Positions 26,549-33,903 of a stretch of DNA of 64,000 bases are shown in pieces. A program made the position numbers and the translations under genes. Source of the stretch: Caballeronia arvi (GTDB taxonomy: Bacteria; Pseudomonadota; Gammaproteobacteria; Burkholderiales; Burkholderiaceae); assembly GCF_001544695.2 (NCBI RefSeq), contig NZ_FCOM02000034.1:20830-84829 (forward strand), given 5' to 3'. Each line of letters starts with the position of its first letter. The stretch's first letter is position 1. The notes below the pieces were generated by a model. The model had not been told where the DNA came from and ran no database searches. It worked only from the letters and a program-made list of their open reading frames with translations.

Positions 26549-27907
26549 TTACAGTCCGACGTCGCGCTCGAAACACGCGCGGTCGGCTTCGCTGGAGATC
26601 GCCGCCGCGAGCCGCTCGTGCAGCGCGCGCAGGCTGGCCGCGCGCGACGCCTCGCGTTTCGCGATGATCTGCGCGATCGGGCCGAGATAGACGGCGAGCC
26701 TGAGCGCGGCGGCCCGCACCTCGTCCACGTCGAGCGATGAAGAAGGCGATGATCCTTGCGACGTGCCCGCTTTCGATCCGTCCGCGAAGGCCGCGATGAA
26801 CTGCGCACGGCCCTTGTCGGATGGAACATGCGGCGCGAGCAGCGCGACGAGCGCCGGCAGGTCCGGCGCATCGGCGATGCGGGCCGCCGCGCGGCGCACG
26901 AGCAGACGCGCCACCGGCCCGATCTGCGCGGCAAGCTGCGTCTCGACCGGCGCGAGCATGGCGCTGGGCCACATCGTCAGCGAGGGCAGGGAGTCACCGC
27001 GCCACGAGCCCGTTCCCGAGGCGAGCGTCACGGCCTGCGCTTCGAGAATCGTGCAATCGTCGTCCGCTGCCGTTGACGTGCCCTTCGTCGCATCATCGAG
27101 TGCCCGCCACAATGCGTTCGCGGTCTGGAAACGCGCATCGCGACGCCGGGACAATGCGCGCATCAGCACGTCGTCGAGGGCGGCCGGCAGCGCGGGATTA
27201 CAGGCGGAAGGCGCACGCGGTGTCTCGTGCATGATCTGCCGCATGACGTCGGCTTGCGACGCGCCCGCGAACGGACGGCATCCGGTGAGCATCTGATACA
27301 GCACGATCGCGGCGGAAAAGAGGTCGGAGCGCCCGTCGACGGATTCGCCCGTGAACTGCTCCGGCGACATGTAGCTCGGCGTGCCGATCATCGCGCCCGC
27401 CAGCGTCAGCGTGGACGATTCGACATGCGCGACGCCGAAGTCCGCGACCTTGAGCCGCCCTTGCGCGCTCACGAGCAGATTCGCGGGCTTGATGTCGCGA
27501 TGCACGACGCCGTGCTCATGCGCGAAGCCGAGCGCGGCGAGCAGTTGCGCGAACCACTCGAGCGCAGTGGCAAGTTCGAGCGGACCGCCTGCGTCGAGCC
27601 GTTGCTTCAGCCCCTGTCCGCTGACGAGTTCCATGGCGATATACGCGGTGTCCGCCGTTTCGCCGTAGTCATACACGCCGACGATATTCGGATGCGCGAG
27701 CCGGCCAGCCGCTTGCGCTTCGTTGCGCAGACGCGCCTTCAGGCTCTCCCGCTCGCCGCTTTCGAACAACTCGTGGCGAACCGTCTTCAGCGCGACATGG
27801 CGCTCGATGTGTGGATCGAACGCGCGATAGACGATGCCCATTGCGCCCGCGCCCAGCATCGACTCGATGCGGTACTTGCCGAGTTGCGTGACGGCTGGCG
27901 TTGCCAC
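26549..27907 (-). CDS. ppkA: T6SS serine/threonine protein kinase PpkA-like, with two C-terminal GPxA repeats
   Basis: This 452-residue protein has a complete Hanks-type kinase domain (about residues 12-275): glycine loop GAGAMG at 19-24, catalytic lysine near 41, HRDIKPANLL from 136, DFG at 156-158 and APE-like SPEQ. The usual transmembrane helix and periplasmic sensor domain of PpkA are not seen. Instead the tail holds two related segments (about 325-375 and 410-450), each with (I/L)GP(V/I)A, then R/K-R...A and RA-x-F. It is only one base from the haem-sensor gene, so sensing may be supplied in trans by that protein and the FecR-like protein. Confidence 0.9.
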   Translation of the reverse strand: MATPAVTQLGKYRIESMLGAGAMGIVYRAFDPHIERHVALKTVRHELFESGERESLKARLRNEAQAAGRLAHPNIVGVYDYGETADTAYIAMELVSGQGLKQRLDAGGPLELATALEWFAQLLAALGFAHEHGVVHRDIKPANLLVSAQGRLKVADFGVAHVESSTLTLAGAMIGTPSYMSPEQFTGESVDGRSDLFSAAIVLYQMLTGCRPFAGASQADVMRQIMHETPRAPSACNPALPAALDDVLMRALSRRRDARFQTANALWRALDDATKGTSTAADDDCTILEAQAVTLASGTGSWRGDSLPSLTMWPSAMLAPVETQLAAQIGPVARLLVRRAAARIADAPDLPALVALLAPHVPSDKGRAQFIAAFADGSKAGTSQGSSPSSSLDVDEVRAAALRLAVYLGPIAQIIAKREASRAASLRALHERLAAAISSEADRACFERDVGL

Positions 27908-27908
27908 C

Positions 27909-28787
27909 TCATGCCTCGATCATCTTGAACGCTTCGACGAGGCTCGTCTTCATGCGCGCGAACGACGCAGCGAGCGAAGCGATTTCGTCGCGGCCGCGCT
28001 CCGTGAAATTCGCGCCATCGAGCTCGCCGAGACTCGCCTGATCGGCGGCGCGCGACAGCGCACGGATGCGCCGCGTGACGAGCAGATGCACCATGACGTT
28101 CAGCGCGATCAGCAGCAGCACGAACACCGCGAGCAGCGACGCGAGGAAGGTGCGCAACACCGCGTCGCCGCGCGCGACCGGCAGCGCCATCGGCACCGAC
28201 ACGAAATCCGCGCCGATGACTTCGTGCATCGCCCAGTTGAAACCATTGTCGGGTCCGTACTTGTCGATGAGCGTCTTCGGCGCGCGCGACGGCACGCTGT
28301 GACACTCCATGCAGGCGGCATCGTTGATGCGGTTCGGGCGCGCGATATAGAGGTTCTGCCCCGAGGGCGTATCGCGCAGGCCGACGATCTCCTTGAGTTC
28401 AGGCTTGTCGTGCAGATGCCGGATCACGTCCGCTTCCCAGTCCGAGGGCCGGTCGCGCGGATTGGTCGGGTTCAGCATCGTCGAGCGATAGGAATATCCG
28501 TCGAGGCGCTTTTCCAGCGTCATCAGCGTTTCGACCGCAGCAAACGCCGGCACCGACTGCGGCACGAAACTGTATTTGAGCTGCGTCTGCAGGAGCGGCG
28601 TGACTTGCGTCGCGGTGTAGTTCTGCGCCGCGCTCGCGGCTTCCATCAGGACGCGCGCATTCTGCACCGTCTCTTCGATGGCCGCGCGGCGCAGCAGTTC
28701 GCGCGCGGCGAATCCGGCCGAAACGAAGCCGACGACGAAGACCGCGAGAAACACCAGATTGAATTTGACGGCGAGCGACAGTCTCAT
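27909..28787 (-). CDS. DUF3365 (Tll0287-like) c-type haem sensor with HAMP domain
   Basis: This 292-residue protein has an N-terminal membrane helix (about residues 8-28) and a periplasmic DUF3365 domain (30-205) with AAQNYTATQVTPLL and a CxxCH haem-binding motif, C159-M-E-C162-H163. A second helix (about 213-235) and a cytoplasmic HAMP region (235-292) follow. There is no output domain after HAMP, so signalling must pass to another protein, most plausibly the adjacent kinase. The start MRLSLAV at 28787 has GAGGTG upstream and overlaps the fecR-like stop as ATGA. Confidence 0.85.
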   Translation of the reverse strand: MRLSLAVKFNLVFLAVFVVGFVSAGFAARELLRRAAIEETVQNARVLMEAASAAQNYTATQVTPLLQTQLKYSFVPQSVPAFAAVETLMTLEKRLDGYSYRSTMLNPTNPRDRPSDWEADVIRHLHDKPELKEIVGLRDTPSGQNLYIARPNRINDAACMECHSVPSRAPKTLIDKYGPDNGFNWAMHEVIGADFVSVPMALPVARGDAVLRTFLASLLAVFVLLLIALNVMVHLLVTRRIRALSRAADQASLGELDGANFTERGRDEIASLAASFARMKTSLVEAFKMIEA

Positions 28788-29674
28788 GAGTTCACCTCGG
28801 TCGATTGGGTCTGCGCGGGCACGACTGCGCGCCGGCGCGGCATGGCGGGAGGCGGGCACAGCACGCGCCGCCAGTCGGGAAGCGTGCGCAGGTTCTGGCG
28901 CACTTGCGAGCGGAACGGGTCGCCCTGCGCCAGCGGCCGGAAACGCGCGACGAAGCTGCGGCGAATGCCGAGCGGCGCGGTCAGCCAGTCGACGAGATCG
29001 GCAAAGGTCGCCGGGCGGCCCTGAGACGGAACGATGAGCTTTGCCTTCGCGGACGCGGCGACGGATGCGACCGACGCGAGCGGATCGCGGAACGGACGCG
29101 GCATCCCGGCGATGAACGCGGACGCCGGGCGCGTGCTCACATCGAGCGGTTTGCCGGCTTCACGCGCGGCGTAGTGCTCGCCGTCGAGCTGTTGATGGGC
29201 GTCGGCATGTTCGGGCAGGGCGAGCGTCATGGCGCCCGTTTCGAGGAAAAGCGAGGTCGCGTCGCGGCTCGCGTGCAGGACGGCTACGCCGTCGCGCAAG
29301 GCGACTTGAAGCGTGGGCGTGTCGATCGAAAAAGGCGCGTTCGCCTTCGTGCGCGCGATCTTGATCCAGCCCGCAAGCAGCGCGAGCGAATCGCCGCCTG
29401 GCGCGGCATCGACGGCGATGCGCGTGTCCGAGCCGAGCGCGACGATCGTGCCGTCTGCTTCGAGTTGCGCGCTGCCCTGCGTTGCAATGGCGAGCAGATC
29501 GCCCGGCTCCAGCGCGATGGGCGCATCGACGTTGAAGACCGTCGTCGCGCGGATCAGCGTGACGTTTCCTTCGGGTAGCAGAATGAACTGGCCCGCGCGC
29601 ACGCTGTGAAACGCGCACAGACACGCAATGGCGAAGCCGATGCGCAGGGCCTGGAGCATGGTTCTGGCGTTCAT
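28784..29674 (-). CDS. Exported FecR-domain protein in the T6SS regulatory operon
   Basis: This 296-residue protein has a signal peptide (about residues 1-27, cleavage near SVRA-GQ). It then carries a FecR-type beta-rich domain: EGNVTLIRATTVFNVDAPIALEPGDLLAIAT, AQLEADGTIVALGSDTRIAV, LLAGWIKI and FSIDTPTLQVALRDG (about 30-165). The C-terminal third is basic and unrecognised. It has no membrane helix besides the signal, so it is periplasmic or outer-membrane associated rather than a classical FecR anti-sigma. It starts the operon with DUF3365, ppkA and pppA and lies 36 bases after a candidate ECF promoter. Confidence 0.85.
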   Translation of the reverse strand: MNARTMLQALRIGFAIACLCAFHSVRAGQFILLPEGNVTLIRATTVFNVDAPIALEPGDLLAIATQGSAQLEADGTIVALGSDTRIAVDAAPGGDSLALLAGWIKIARTKANAPFSIDTPTLQVALRDGVAVLHASRDATSLFLETGAMTLALPEHADAHQQLDGEHYAAREAGKPLDVSTRPASAFIAGMPRPFRDPLASVASVAASAKAKLIVPSQGRPATFADLVDWLTAPLGIRRSFVARFRPLAQGDPFRSQVRQNLRTLPDWRRVLCPPPAMPRRRAVVPAQTQSTEVNS

Positions 29675-29709
29675 CGCGATCGATGCCTCGGAACGTGAAG
29701 GGATTGCGA

Positions 29710-29739
29710 CGAAAACAGCCGGGCGGCGGCTTCTATTCC
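29710..29739 (-). promoter_or_regulatory. Candidate ECF-type promoter of the fecR-DUF3365-ppkA-pppA operon
   Basis: On the minus strand GGAATAG (29739-29733), 15 bases, then TGTTTTCG (29717-29710). Both boxes and the spacing match 4739-4768 almost exactly; the spacers even share AAGCCG and CGGC next to the boxes. It lies 36 bases before the fecR-like start codon. Confidence 0.65.
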
Positions 29740-29810
29740 AGAGATATTTTTTGCGTGCCGATGGAAGAAATCGCGGAGATGGGTGTTGCCGGCGTCATGA
29801 AGCGCGGGCC

Positions 29811-29845
29811 TAAAACGAAAGCGCCTTCGCAAACGCGAAGGCGCC
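29811..29845 (-). terminator. Rho-independent terminator of the 511-residue protein gene
   Basis: A perfect 10-bp stem, GCGCCTTCGC / GCGAAGGCGC (29821-29830 and 29835-29844), has a 4-base loop. Read on the minus strand it is followed by TTTCGTTTTA. It lies 23 bases past the stop codon at 29868 and insulates the fecR-like operon downstream. Confidence 0.85.
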
Positions 29846-29867
29846 GGATGTGTTGTGCGTAGAGTCG

Positions 29868-31403
29868 CTATCCGTTCAGGAAGCCCAGAACGGCCTTGCG
29901 CAGCTTCAGGTCCCACGTCTGCACTTCCGTGTGGCTTGCGGCGAGCGTGAGCAGCCCCTTGATCGTCGCATCGTCCGATTTGAACGCGAAGCCCGCATCG
30001 CCCAGATAGTTCGATCCCCAGACCTTGAGGTCATCGACGTACTTGCAGCCGGCCGTGAACTCCGTTTGCGTGACGATGGTTTCGTTGTCCTTGAACATCG
30101 CGAGGAAATGCATCTTGTCGCCGCAGATGCCGGAGTTCAGCGCGAGCACCGAGAGCGCCGGTATCGGCACGGCGTAACGCTTGAACCAGCTGTTGAAGGC
30201 GATCGGCCGCGTATGCAGCGCGTCGCGTTGCATGCGCGCGTCCCAGTACGCCTTCGCCTGCTCGCAAAAGCGCTTGATGCGCTTGATCTCGACGATCTTC
30301 CAGATGACCTTCGCGAGCGTTTCCATGATGGAGACGACGGCATCCACGATGGTCGATGCGCCCTGGCTCGCGATCTGCAAACCGAGACTTGCGCCGCCCT
30401 TGACCATGTCGTAGACGCCCGCGCCGATGGAGAGCTTCATCGCACGCCGGATCGCCTCCACGATGGTGCCGGGGTGTCCGGTGATGAGCTGGACGTCGCG
30501 CCCCTGCACCCACTCGCGATATTTGGTGATGCTGCTGTCGACGGTATTGGCGATGCCCTTGGCGATATCGAGGCCCGCGCCGATGAGCGGCGCGACGGTC
30601 GCAAGCAGCTTGCCGCACAGGAAATCGACGAGCTTGCGCAAGAGGCCGGGCATCGTGTCGAGCGCGAAGCCTGCGGGATCGTTGCGGATATCCGCGACCT
30701 TCTCGCGGATCATGTCCCAGAGCTTTTTCGCGCCTTCCTCGACCTTGGCGCGAATCGCTTCATAGAGACGCCGCGCCGCGCTGCTCAACGCCGGCAGCGT
30801 GATGCCGGACGTCATGAGCTGGCCGGAACTCGTGAGCGTGGGCTCTTTGCGTCTTCTGATCTTTTGCTGCACCTGTTCCAGCGCGAGCGAGGCCGACTTT
30901 TGCACGAGACTGTTGTCGAGCACATCGCCGGCGATGGATGCGGCGTCGTTGCTGTCCGGTGCGAAGCCGAGGCCGGCGTTGGTGATTTCGAAAGCGCCTT
31001 CGAGCAGCACCTGGAACGTATCGTCCTCGATCTCCATGTTGCCGAAGAGATACAGCACGCCGAGCCGCGAGTTGATGAGCGCAGGCGTCATGAAGTCTTG
31101 CGCGCCGGCTGCGGCGTCGGTGTCGCCCTTGCCGCGCAACTGTTGATCGAGCAGCGTGAAGTAGTTCAGGCCGTTGCGCGAGACTTTCTTCCAGTCGTCG
31201 CCGGTGCCGGCAGACTCTTGCCAGAACTCGAACGCGCTCACCAGAAGATGGAACTGATGGACGGTGCGATCGCGGTGATATAGCTGTATCTGCTCGTCCA
31301 GATTCTTCAGCGCCGAACTGCGTATCTGAAGCAGCGCGGACGTGCCTCTCAGCCATTCATCGTAGGGGACGATATTTGGCAAGCGGGCGTATGCGTAGGT
31401 CAT
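29868..31403 (-). CDS. Unknown 511-residue protein, candidate T6SS-linked effector
   Basis: The family is not recognised. The N-terminal third is hydrophilic and helical (YDEWLRGTSALLQIRSSALKNLDEQI, then HQFHLLVSAFEFWQES). The middle has a basic linker QKIRRRKEPT. Two long moderately hydrophobic stretches follow (about residues 250-290 and 315-370), the second including GGASLGLQIASQGASTIVDAVVSIMETLAKVIWKI. There is no signal peptide. The start has a GAGGAGACC site. It is preceded by a 44-residue gene and a candidate ECF promoter and ends with a strong terminator. Lack of a secretion signal, T6SS context and amphipathic segments suggest a pore-forming or membrane-active effector, but this is inference. 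Confidence 0.75.
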   Translation of the reverse strand: MTYAYARLPNIVPYDEWLRGTSALLQIRSSALKNLDEQIQLYHRDRTVHQFHLLVSAFEFWQESAGTGDDWKKVSRNGLNYFTLLDQQLRGKGDTDAAAGAQDFMTPALINSRLGVLYLFGNMEIEDDTFQVLLEGAFEITNAGLGFAPDSNDAASIAGDVLDNSLVQKSASLALEQVQQKIRRRKEPTLTSSGQLMTSGITLPALSSAARRLYEAIRAKVEEGAKKLWDMIREKVADIRNDPAGFALDTMPGLLRKLVDFLCGKLLATVAPLIGAGLDIAKGIANTVDSSITKYREWVQGRDVQLITGHPGTIVEAIRRAMKLSIGAGVYDMVKGGASLGLQIASQGASTIVDAVVSIMETLAKVIWKIVEIKRIKRFCEQAKAYWDARMQRDALHTRPIAFNSWFKRYAVPIPALSVLALNSGICGDKMHFLAMFKDNETIVTQTEFTAGCKYVDDLKVWGSNYLGDAGFAFKSDDATIKGLLTLAASHTEVQTWDLKLRKAVLGFLNG

Positions 31404-31454
31404 GGGATGGGTCTCCTCGAGCCTGAATTGATCGATGGCTGCGCCGCACGCGTC

Positions 31455-31589
31455 CTAGCACCACGCGATGTCGCTGAATTTCACGTAGTGCGTTTCGATG
31501 AGGCGGCCGCTGCGGCTGCGCAGGTCCACGCGATAGAAGCAGCCGAAGCTGAAGTAGCTCTGGTCGAGGACGTAGATTGCGCGGTGCAT
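31455..31589 (-). CDS. Small 44-residue protein upstream of the candidate effector gene
   Basis: The protein is MHRAIYVLDQSYFSFGCFYR and then a basic, beta-like C-terminus ending in KFSDIAWC. It is aromatic-rich with two cysteines. A near-perfect AGGAGG ribosome site lies four bases before the ATG at 31589, which argues strongly for translation. It is 51 bases upstream of and codirectional with the 511-residue gene and 76 bases after a candidate ECF promoter. The function is unknown; an immunity or chaperone role would be speculation given its size. Confidence 0.6.
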   Translation of the reverse strand: MHRAIYVLDQSYFSFGCFYRVDLRSRSGRLIETHYVKFSDIAWC

Positions 31590-31665
31590 GATTCCTCCTG
31601 CGTGGCCGGTTCGCTGGACGAATCGCGCCGTTCGGGGCCGCCGCGGTGTGCCGCGACCGTCGAAA

Positions 31666-31695
31666 GCAAAACAGCGGGAGGAGGGAGTTTGTTCC
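31666..31695 (-). promoter_or_regulatory. Candidate ECF-type promoter of the 44-residue / 511-residue gene unit
   Basis: On the minus strand GGAACAA (31695-31689), exactly 15 bases, then TGTTTTGC (31673-31666). It matches the sites at 4739-4768 and 29710-29739 except for C in the -35 box and the last bases of the -10 box. Confidence 0.55.
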
Positions 31696-31766
31696 GCGAG
31701 AGAGCGGCGATTTATTTGCGTGGGATGGGGGAATAAAAGCGGCGCTGGAGTGTCCCCGTTCGCGGA

Positions 31767-32159
31767 TTAGAGCGCGACGTCCTCGATCAGATGCAGACGC
31801 AGCGCGCGAATCCTGCGATCGACGAAATAGCCTCCGCCTTCGGTATAGCGCAGATACAGACGCCCGCACGCCGAACATTCCCACACGCTGCACCGGTTGT
31901 AGGGAGAGTAGCGCGGCGCGATCGGCGCATCCGCCGACCAATAACCGATCTTGCCGGGCAGATACTCGGCGAAGGTCGGCTCGGGATCGTGTTCGGGCAT
32001 CAACGTGCCGATCTCGCGCAACTGGGTTTCGTCGAGGGACAGCGGCTGGGATTGCCAGCCGTCGAGCGGCGTTTTCGTGCATGCGCATGGCCCGGGCGTC
32101 CGGGCTTCCGCGCGTCGCGCAAGATCGGTCAGCGTGGCTATGTCGAGATGATCGGGCAT
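31767..32159 (-). CDS. Unknown 130-residue protein with zinc-ribbon-like CxxC
   Basis: The protein is not recognised. It has a helical N-terminus (LDIATLTDLARRAEARTPG) and cysteines in PCACTKTP. A C-terminal CSVWECSACGRLYLRYTEGGG segment has a CxxC pair (ECSAC) flanked by aromatic residues, as in zinc ribbons. The start at 32159 is eight bases after the aldolase stop and has no strong ribosome site, so it may be read as the last gene of the aromatic operon. Alternatively it belongs with the T6SS-adjacent genes below it. An upstream in-frame start at 32207 would overlap the aldolase. Confidence 0.65.
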   Translation of the reverse strand: MPDHLDIATLTDLARRAEARTPGPCACTKTPLDGWQSQPLSLDETQLREIGTLMPEHDPEPTFAEYLPGKIGYWSADAPIAPRYSPYNRCSVWECSACGRLYLRYTEGGGYFVDRRIRALRLHLIEDVAL

Positions 32160-32167
32160 GACGGGTG

Positions 32168-32836
32168 TCAGCCGTTCATCATGCGGTCGCGCTGCGGGGC
32201 GACCCATGAACGATCGAAGCGTCCCTCAGCAATCGACTGCAACGCCGCTGCTTCCTTCGCCGCCTGTCTGCGCGCGCCCTCGATCACCGCTTCGACATCC
32301 GCGGGCGCAATCGCGAGCACGCCGTCCTCGTCGCCGACGACGATATCGCCCGGATGCACCACCATCCCGCCGACGGTCACGGGCACGTTGATCTCGCCCG
32401 GACCGTTCTTGTACGGTCCGCGATGCGTCACACCGCGCGCATACACCGGAAACGCACGCTGGCCGAGCGCGCCGACATCGCGGATCGCGCCGTCGATCAC
32501 GAGGCCTTGCACGCCGATGCTTTCCGCGAAGCTCGCCATGATGTCGCCCATCAGCGCCTGCGTGAGTTCTCCGGCGCCGTCGATCACGAGCACGTCACCC
32601 GGTCGGCAGTAGTCGAACGCGCGATGGATCGCGAGATTGTCGCCGCCGCGCGTGCGGACCGTGACCGCTGTGCCGGCCATCGGCTTCGGCCGATGAAACG
32701 CGCGCAAGCCGGTCGTGCCGCTCACGCGGGCCATGTTGTCGCTCAAAAGCGAGACCGCGAGTTCGCGCAAGGCGTTGAGGATCGCAGGGCTCGCCTGGGC
32801 CGCCGATTCGTATTCGCGCCATCCGGCCGTATTCAT
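32168..32836 (-). CDS. ligK: 4-carboxy-4-hydroxy-2-oxoadipate aldolase (RraA-like fold)
   Basis: This 222-residue protein has the RraA/HMG-CHA aldolase fold. It contains GGDNLAIHRAFDYCRPGDVLVIDGAG, then MGDIMASFAESIGVQGLVIDGAIRD with the conserved Arg-Asp pair, and the GDIVVGDEDGVLAI segment. The enzyme cleaves 4-carboxy-4-hydroxy-2-oxoadipate to pyruvate and oxaloacetate, the last step of the protocatechuate/gallate 4,5-cleavage pathway. Its start overlaps the stop of the LigJ-type gene (ATGA), and GAAGGAG lies upstream. The substrate assignment rests on that neighbour; the RraA fold alone is not specific. Confidence 0.82.
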   Translation of the reverse strand: MNTAGWREYESAAQASPAILNALRELAVSLLSDNMARVSGTTGLRAFHRPKPMAGTAVTVRTRGGDNLAIHRAFDYCRPGDVLVIDGAGELTQALMGDIMASFAESIGVQGLVIDGAIRDVGALGQRAFPVYARGVTHRGPYKNGPGEINVPVTVGGMVVHPGDIVVGDEDGVLAIAPADVEAVIEGARRQAAKEAAALQSIAEGRFDRSWVAPQRDRMMNG

Positions 32837-33873
32837 GTCGTCGCTCCTTCGGTCGATACTTGTCGTTCGAGCTGCGCGGACAGGCGTCCGTACACAGTGC
32901 GCGCGTTGCCTTCGTAGATGCGCTGGCGGTCCGCGTCGCTGAGCCATTCGATCGCATCGATATAACGGCGCGTGTCGTCGAAGTAATGGCCGGTTTCGGG
33001 ATCGACGCCCTGCACCGCGCCGATCGTCTCCGACGCGAACAGGATGTTCTTCGCCGGAATGACTTTCGCGAGCAGTTCCGCGCCCGGCTGGTGATAGACG
33101 CAGGTATCGAAGAAGACGTTCTTCAGCAGATACTCGGTGAGCAGTGGCCGCTTCATGTCCTGCGCGAGCCCGCGGTAACGTCCCCAGTGATACGGCACCG
33201 CGCCGCCGCCGTGCGGAATGATGAACTTCAGCGTCGGGAAATCGGCGAACAGGTCGGCTTGCAGCAACTGCATGAAAGCGGACGTGTCGCCGTTGATGTA
33301 ATGCGCGCCGGTCGCGTGGAAGTTCGCATTGCACGACGACGAAACGTGGATCATCGCGGGCACGTCGAGTTCGACCATCGCTTCGTAGAGCGGATACCAC
33401 GAGCGGTCGGTGAGCGGCAGCCCGGTCCAGTGGCCGCCCGAAGGATCGGGATTCAGATTGCAGCCGATGAAACCGAGCTCTTCCACGCAGCGCCGCAATT
33501 CGGCGATGCAGTTTTCCGGCGCCACGCCCGGCGCCTGCGGCAACTGGCACACGCCGACGAAGTTGCGCGGAAAGAGCGCGCACACGCGATGCACGAGGTC
33601 GTTGCATTCGCTCGACCAGACCGCGTTGGCGTCGGCCGAGGCCAGATGATGGCCCATGCCGGCGGCGCGCGGCGAGAAGATCGTGAGATCGGTGCCGCGC
33701 TCGCGCTGGATGCGCAACTGGCCACCTTCGATGCTCTCGCGGATTTCATCGTCGGAGATGGCGGGGCGCGGCGGCGGCGATGCGCCGTCCTTCAGCGCGG
33801 CGATCTGCTGCGCGCGCCACGCTTCGTGCTGGGGCGGCGAGGTCGTGTAGTGACCGTGACAATCGATGATCAT
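32833..33873 (-). CDS. ligJ: 4-oxalomesaconate hydratase, LigJ-type amidohydrolase
   Basis: This 346-residue protein closely follows LigJ along its length: IIDCHGHYTT at the start, RGTDLTIFSPRAAGM, NLNPDPSGGHWTGLPLTDR, VPAMIHVSSSCNA, FIIPHGGGAVPYHWGR, FFDTCVYHQPG and LFASETIGAVQG. Residues H6, H8, H176 and E282 lie at positions expected for the zinc site of LigJ. It hydrates 4-oxalomesaconate to 4-carboxy-4-hydroxy-2-oxoadipate. It is coupled to the aldolase gene and follows the MFS gene by 30 bases. Confidence 0.87.
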   Translation of the reverse strand: MIIDCHGHYTTSPPQHEAWRAQQIAALKDGASPPPRPAISDDEIRESIEGGQLRIQRERGTDLTIFSPRAAGMGHHLASADANAVWSSECNDLVHRVCALFPRNFVGVCQLPQAPGVAPENCIAELRRCVEELGFIGCNLNPDPSGGHWTGLPLTDRSWYPLYEAMVELDVPAMIHVSSSCNANFHATGAHYINGDTSAFMQLLQADLFADFPTLKFIIPHGGGAVPYHWGRYRGLAQDMKRPLLTEYLLKNVFFDTCVYHQPGAELLAKVIPAKNILFASETIGAVQGVDPETGHYFDDTRRYIDAIEWLSDADRQRIYEGNARTVYGRLSAQLERQVSTEGATT

Positions 33874-33903
33874 GCGGGGTTTTCCTGTCGTCGTGATCGG
33901 GAT

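Noticed and set aside
28784..29674. Reading the FecR-domain protein as the membrane anti-sigma partner of the ECF factor
   Set aside because: It has a cleavable signal and no cytoplasmic anti-sigma domain; the true anti-sigma gene is coupled to the sigma gene at 3287-4123.
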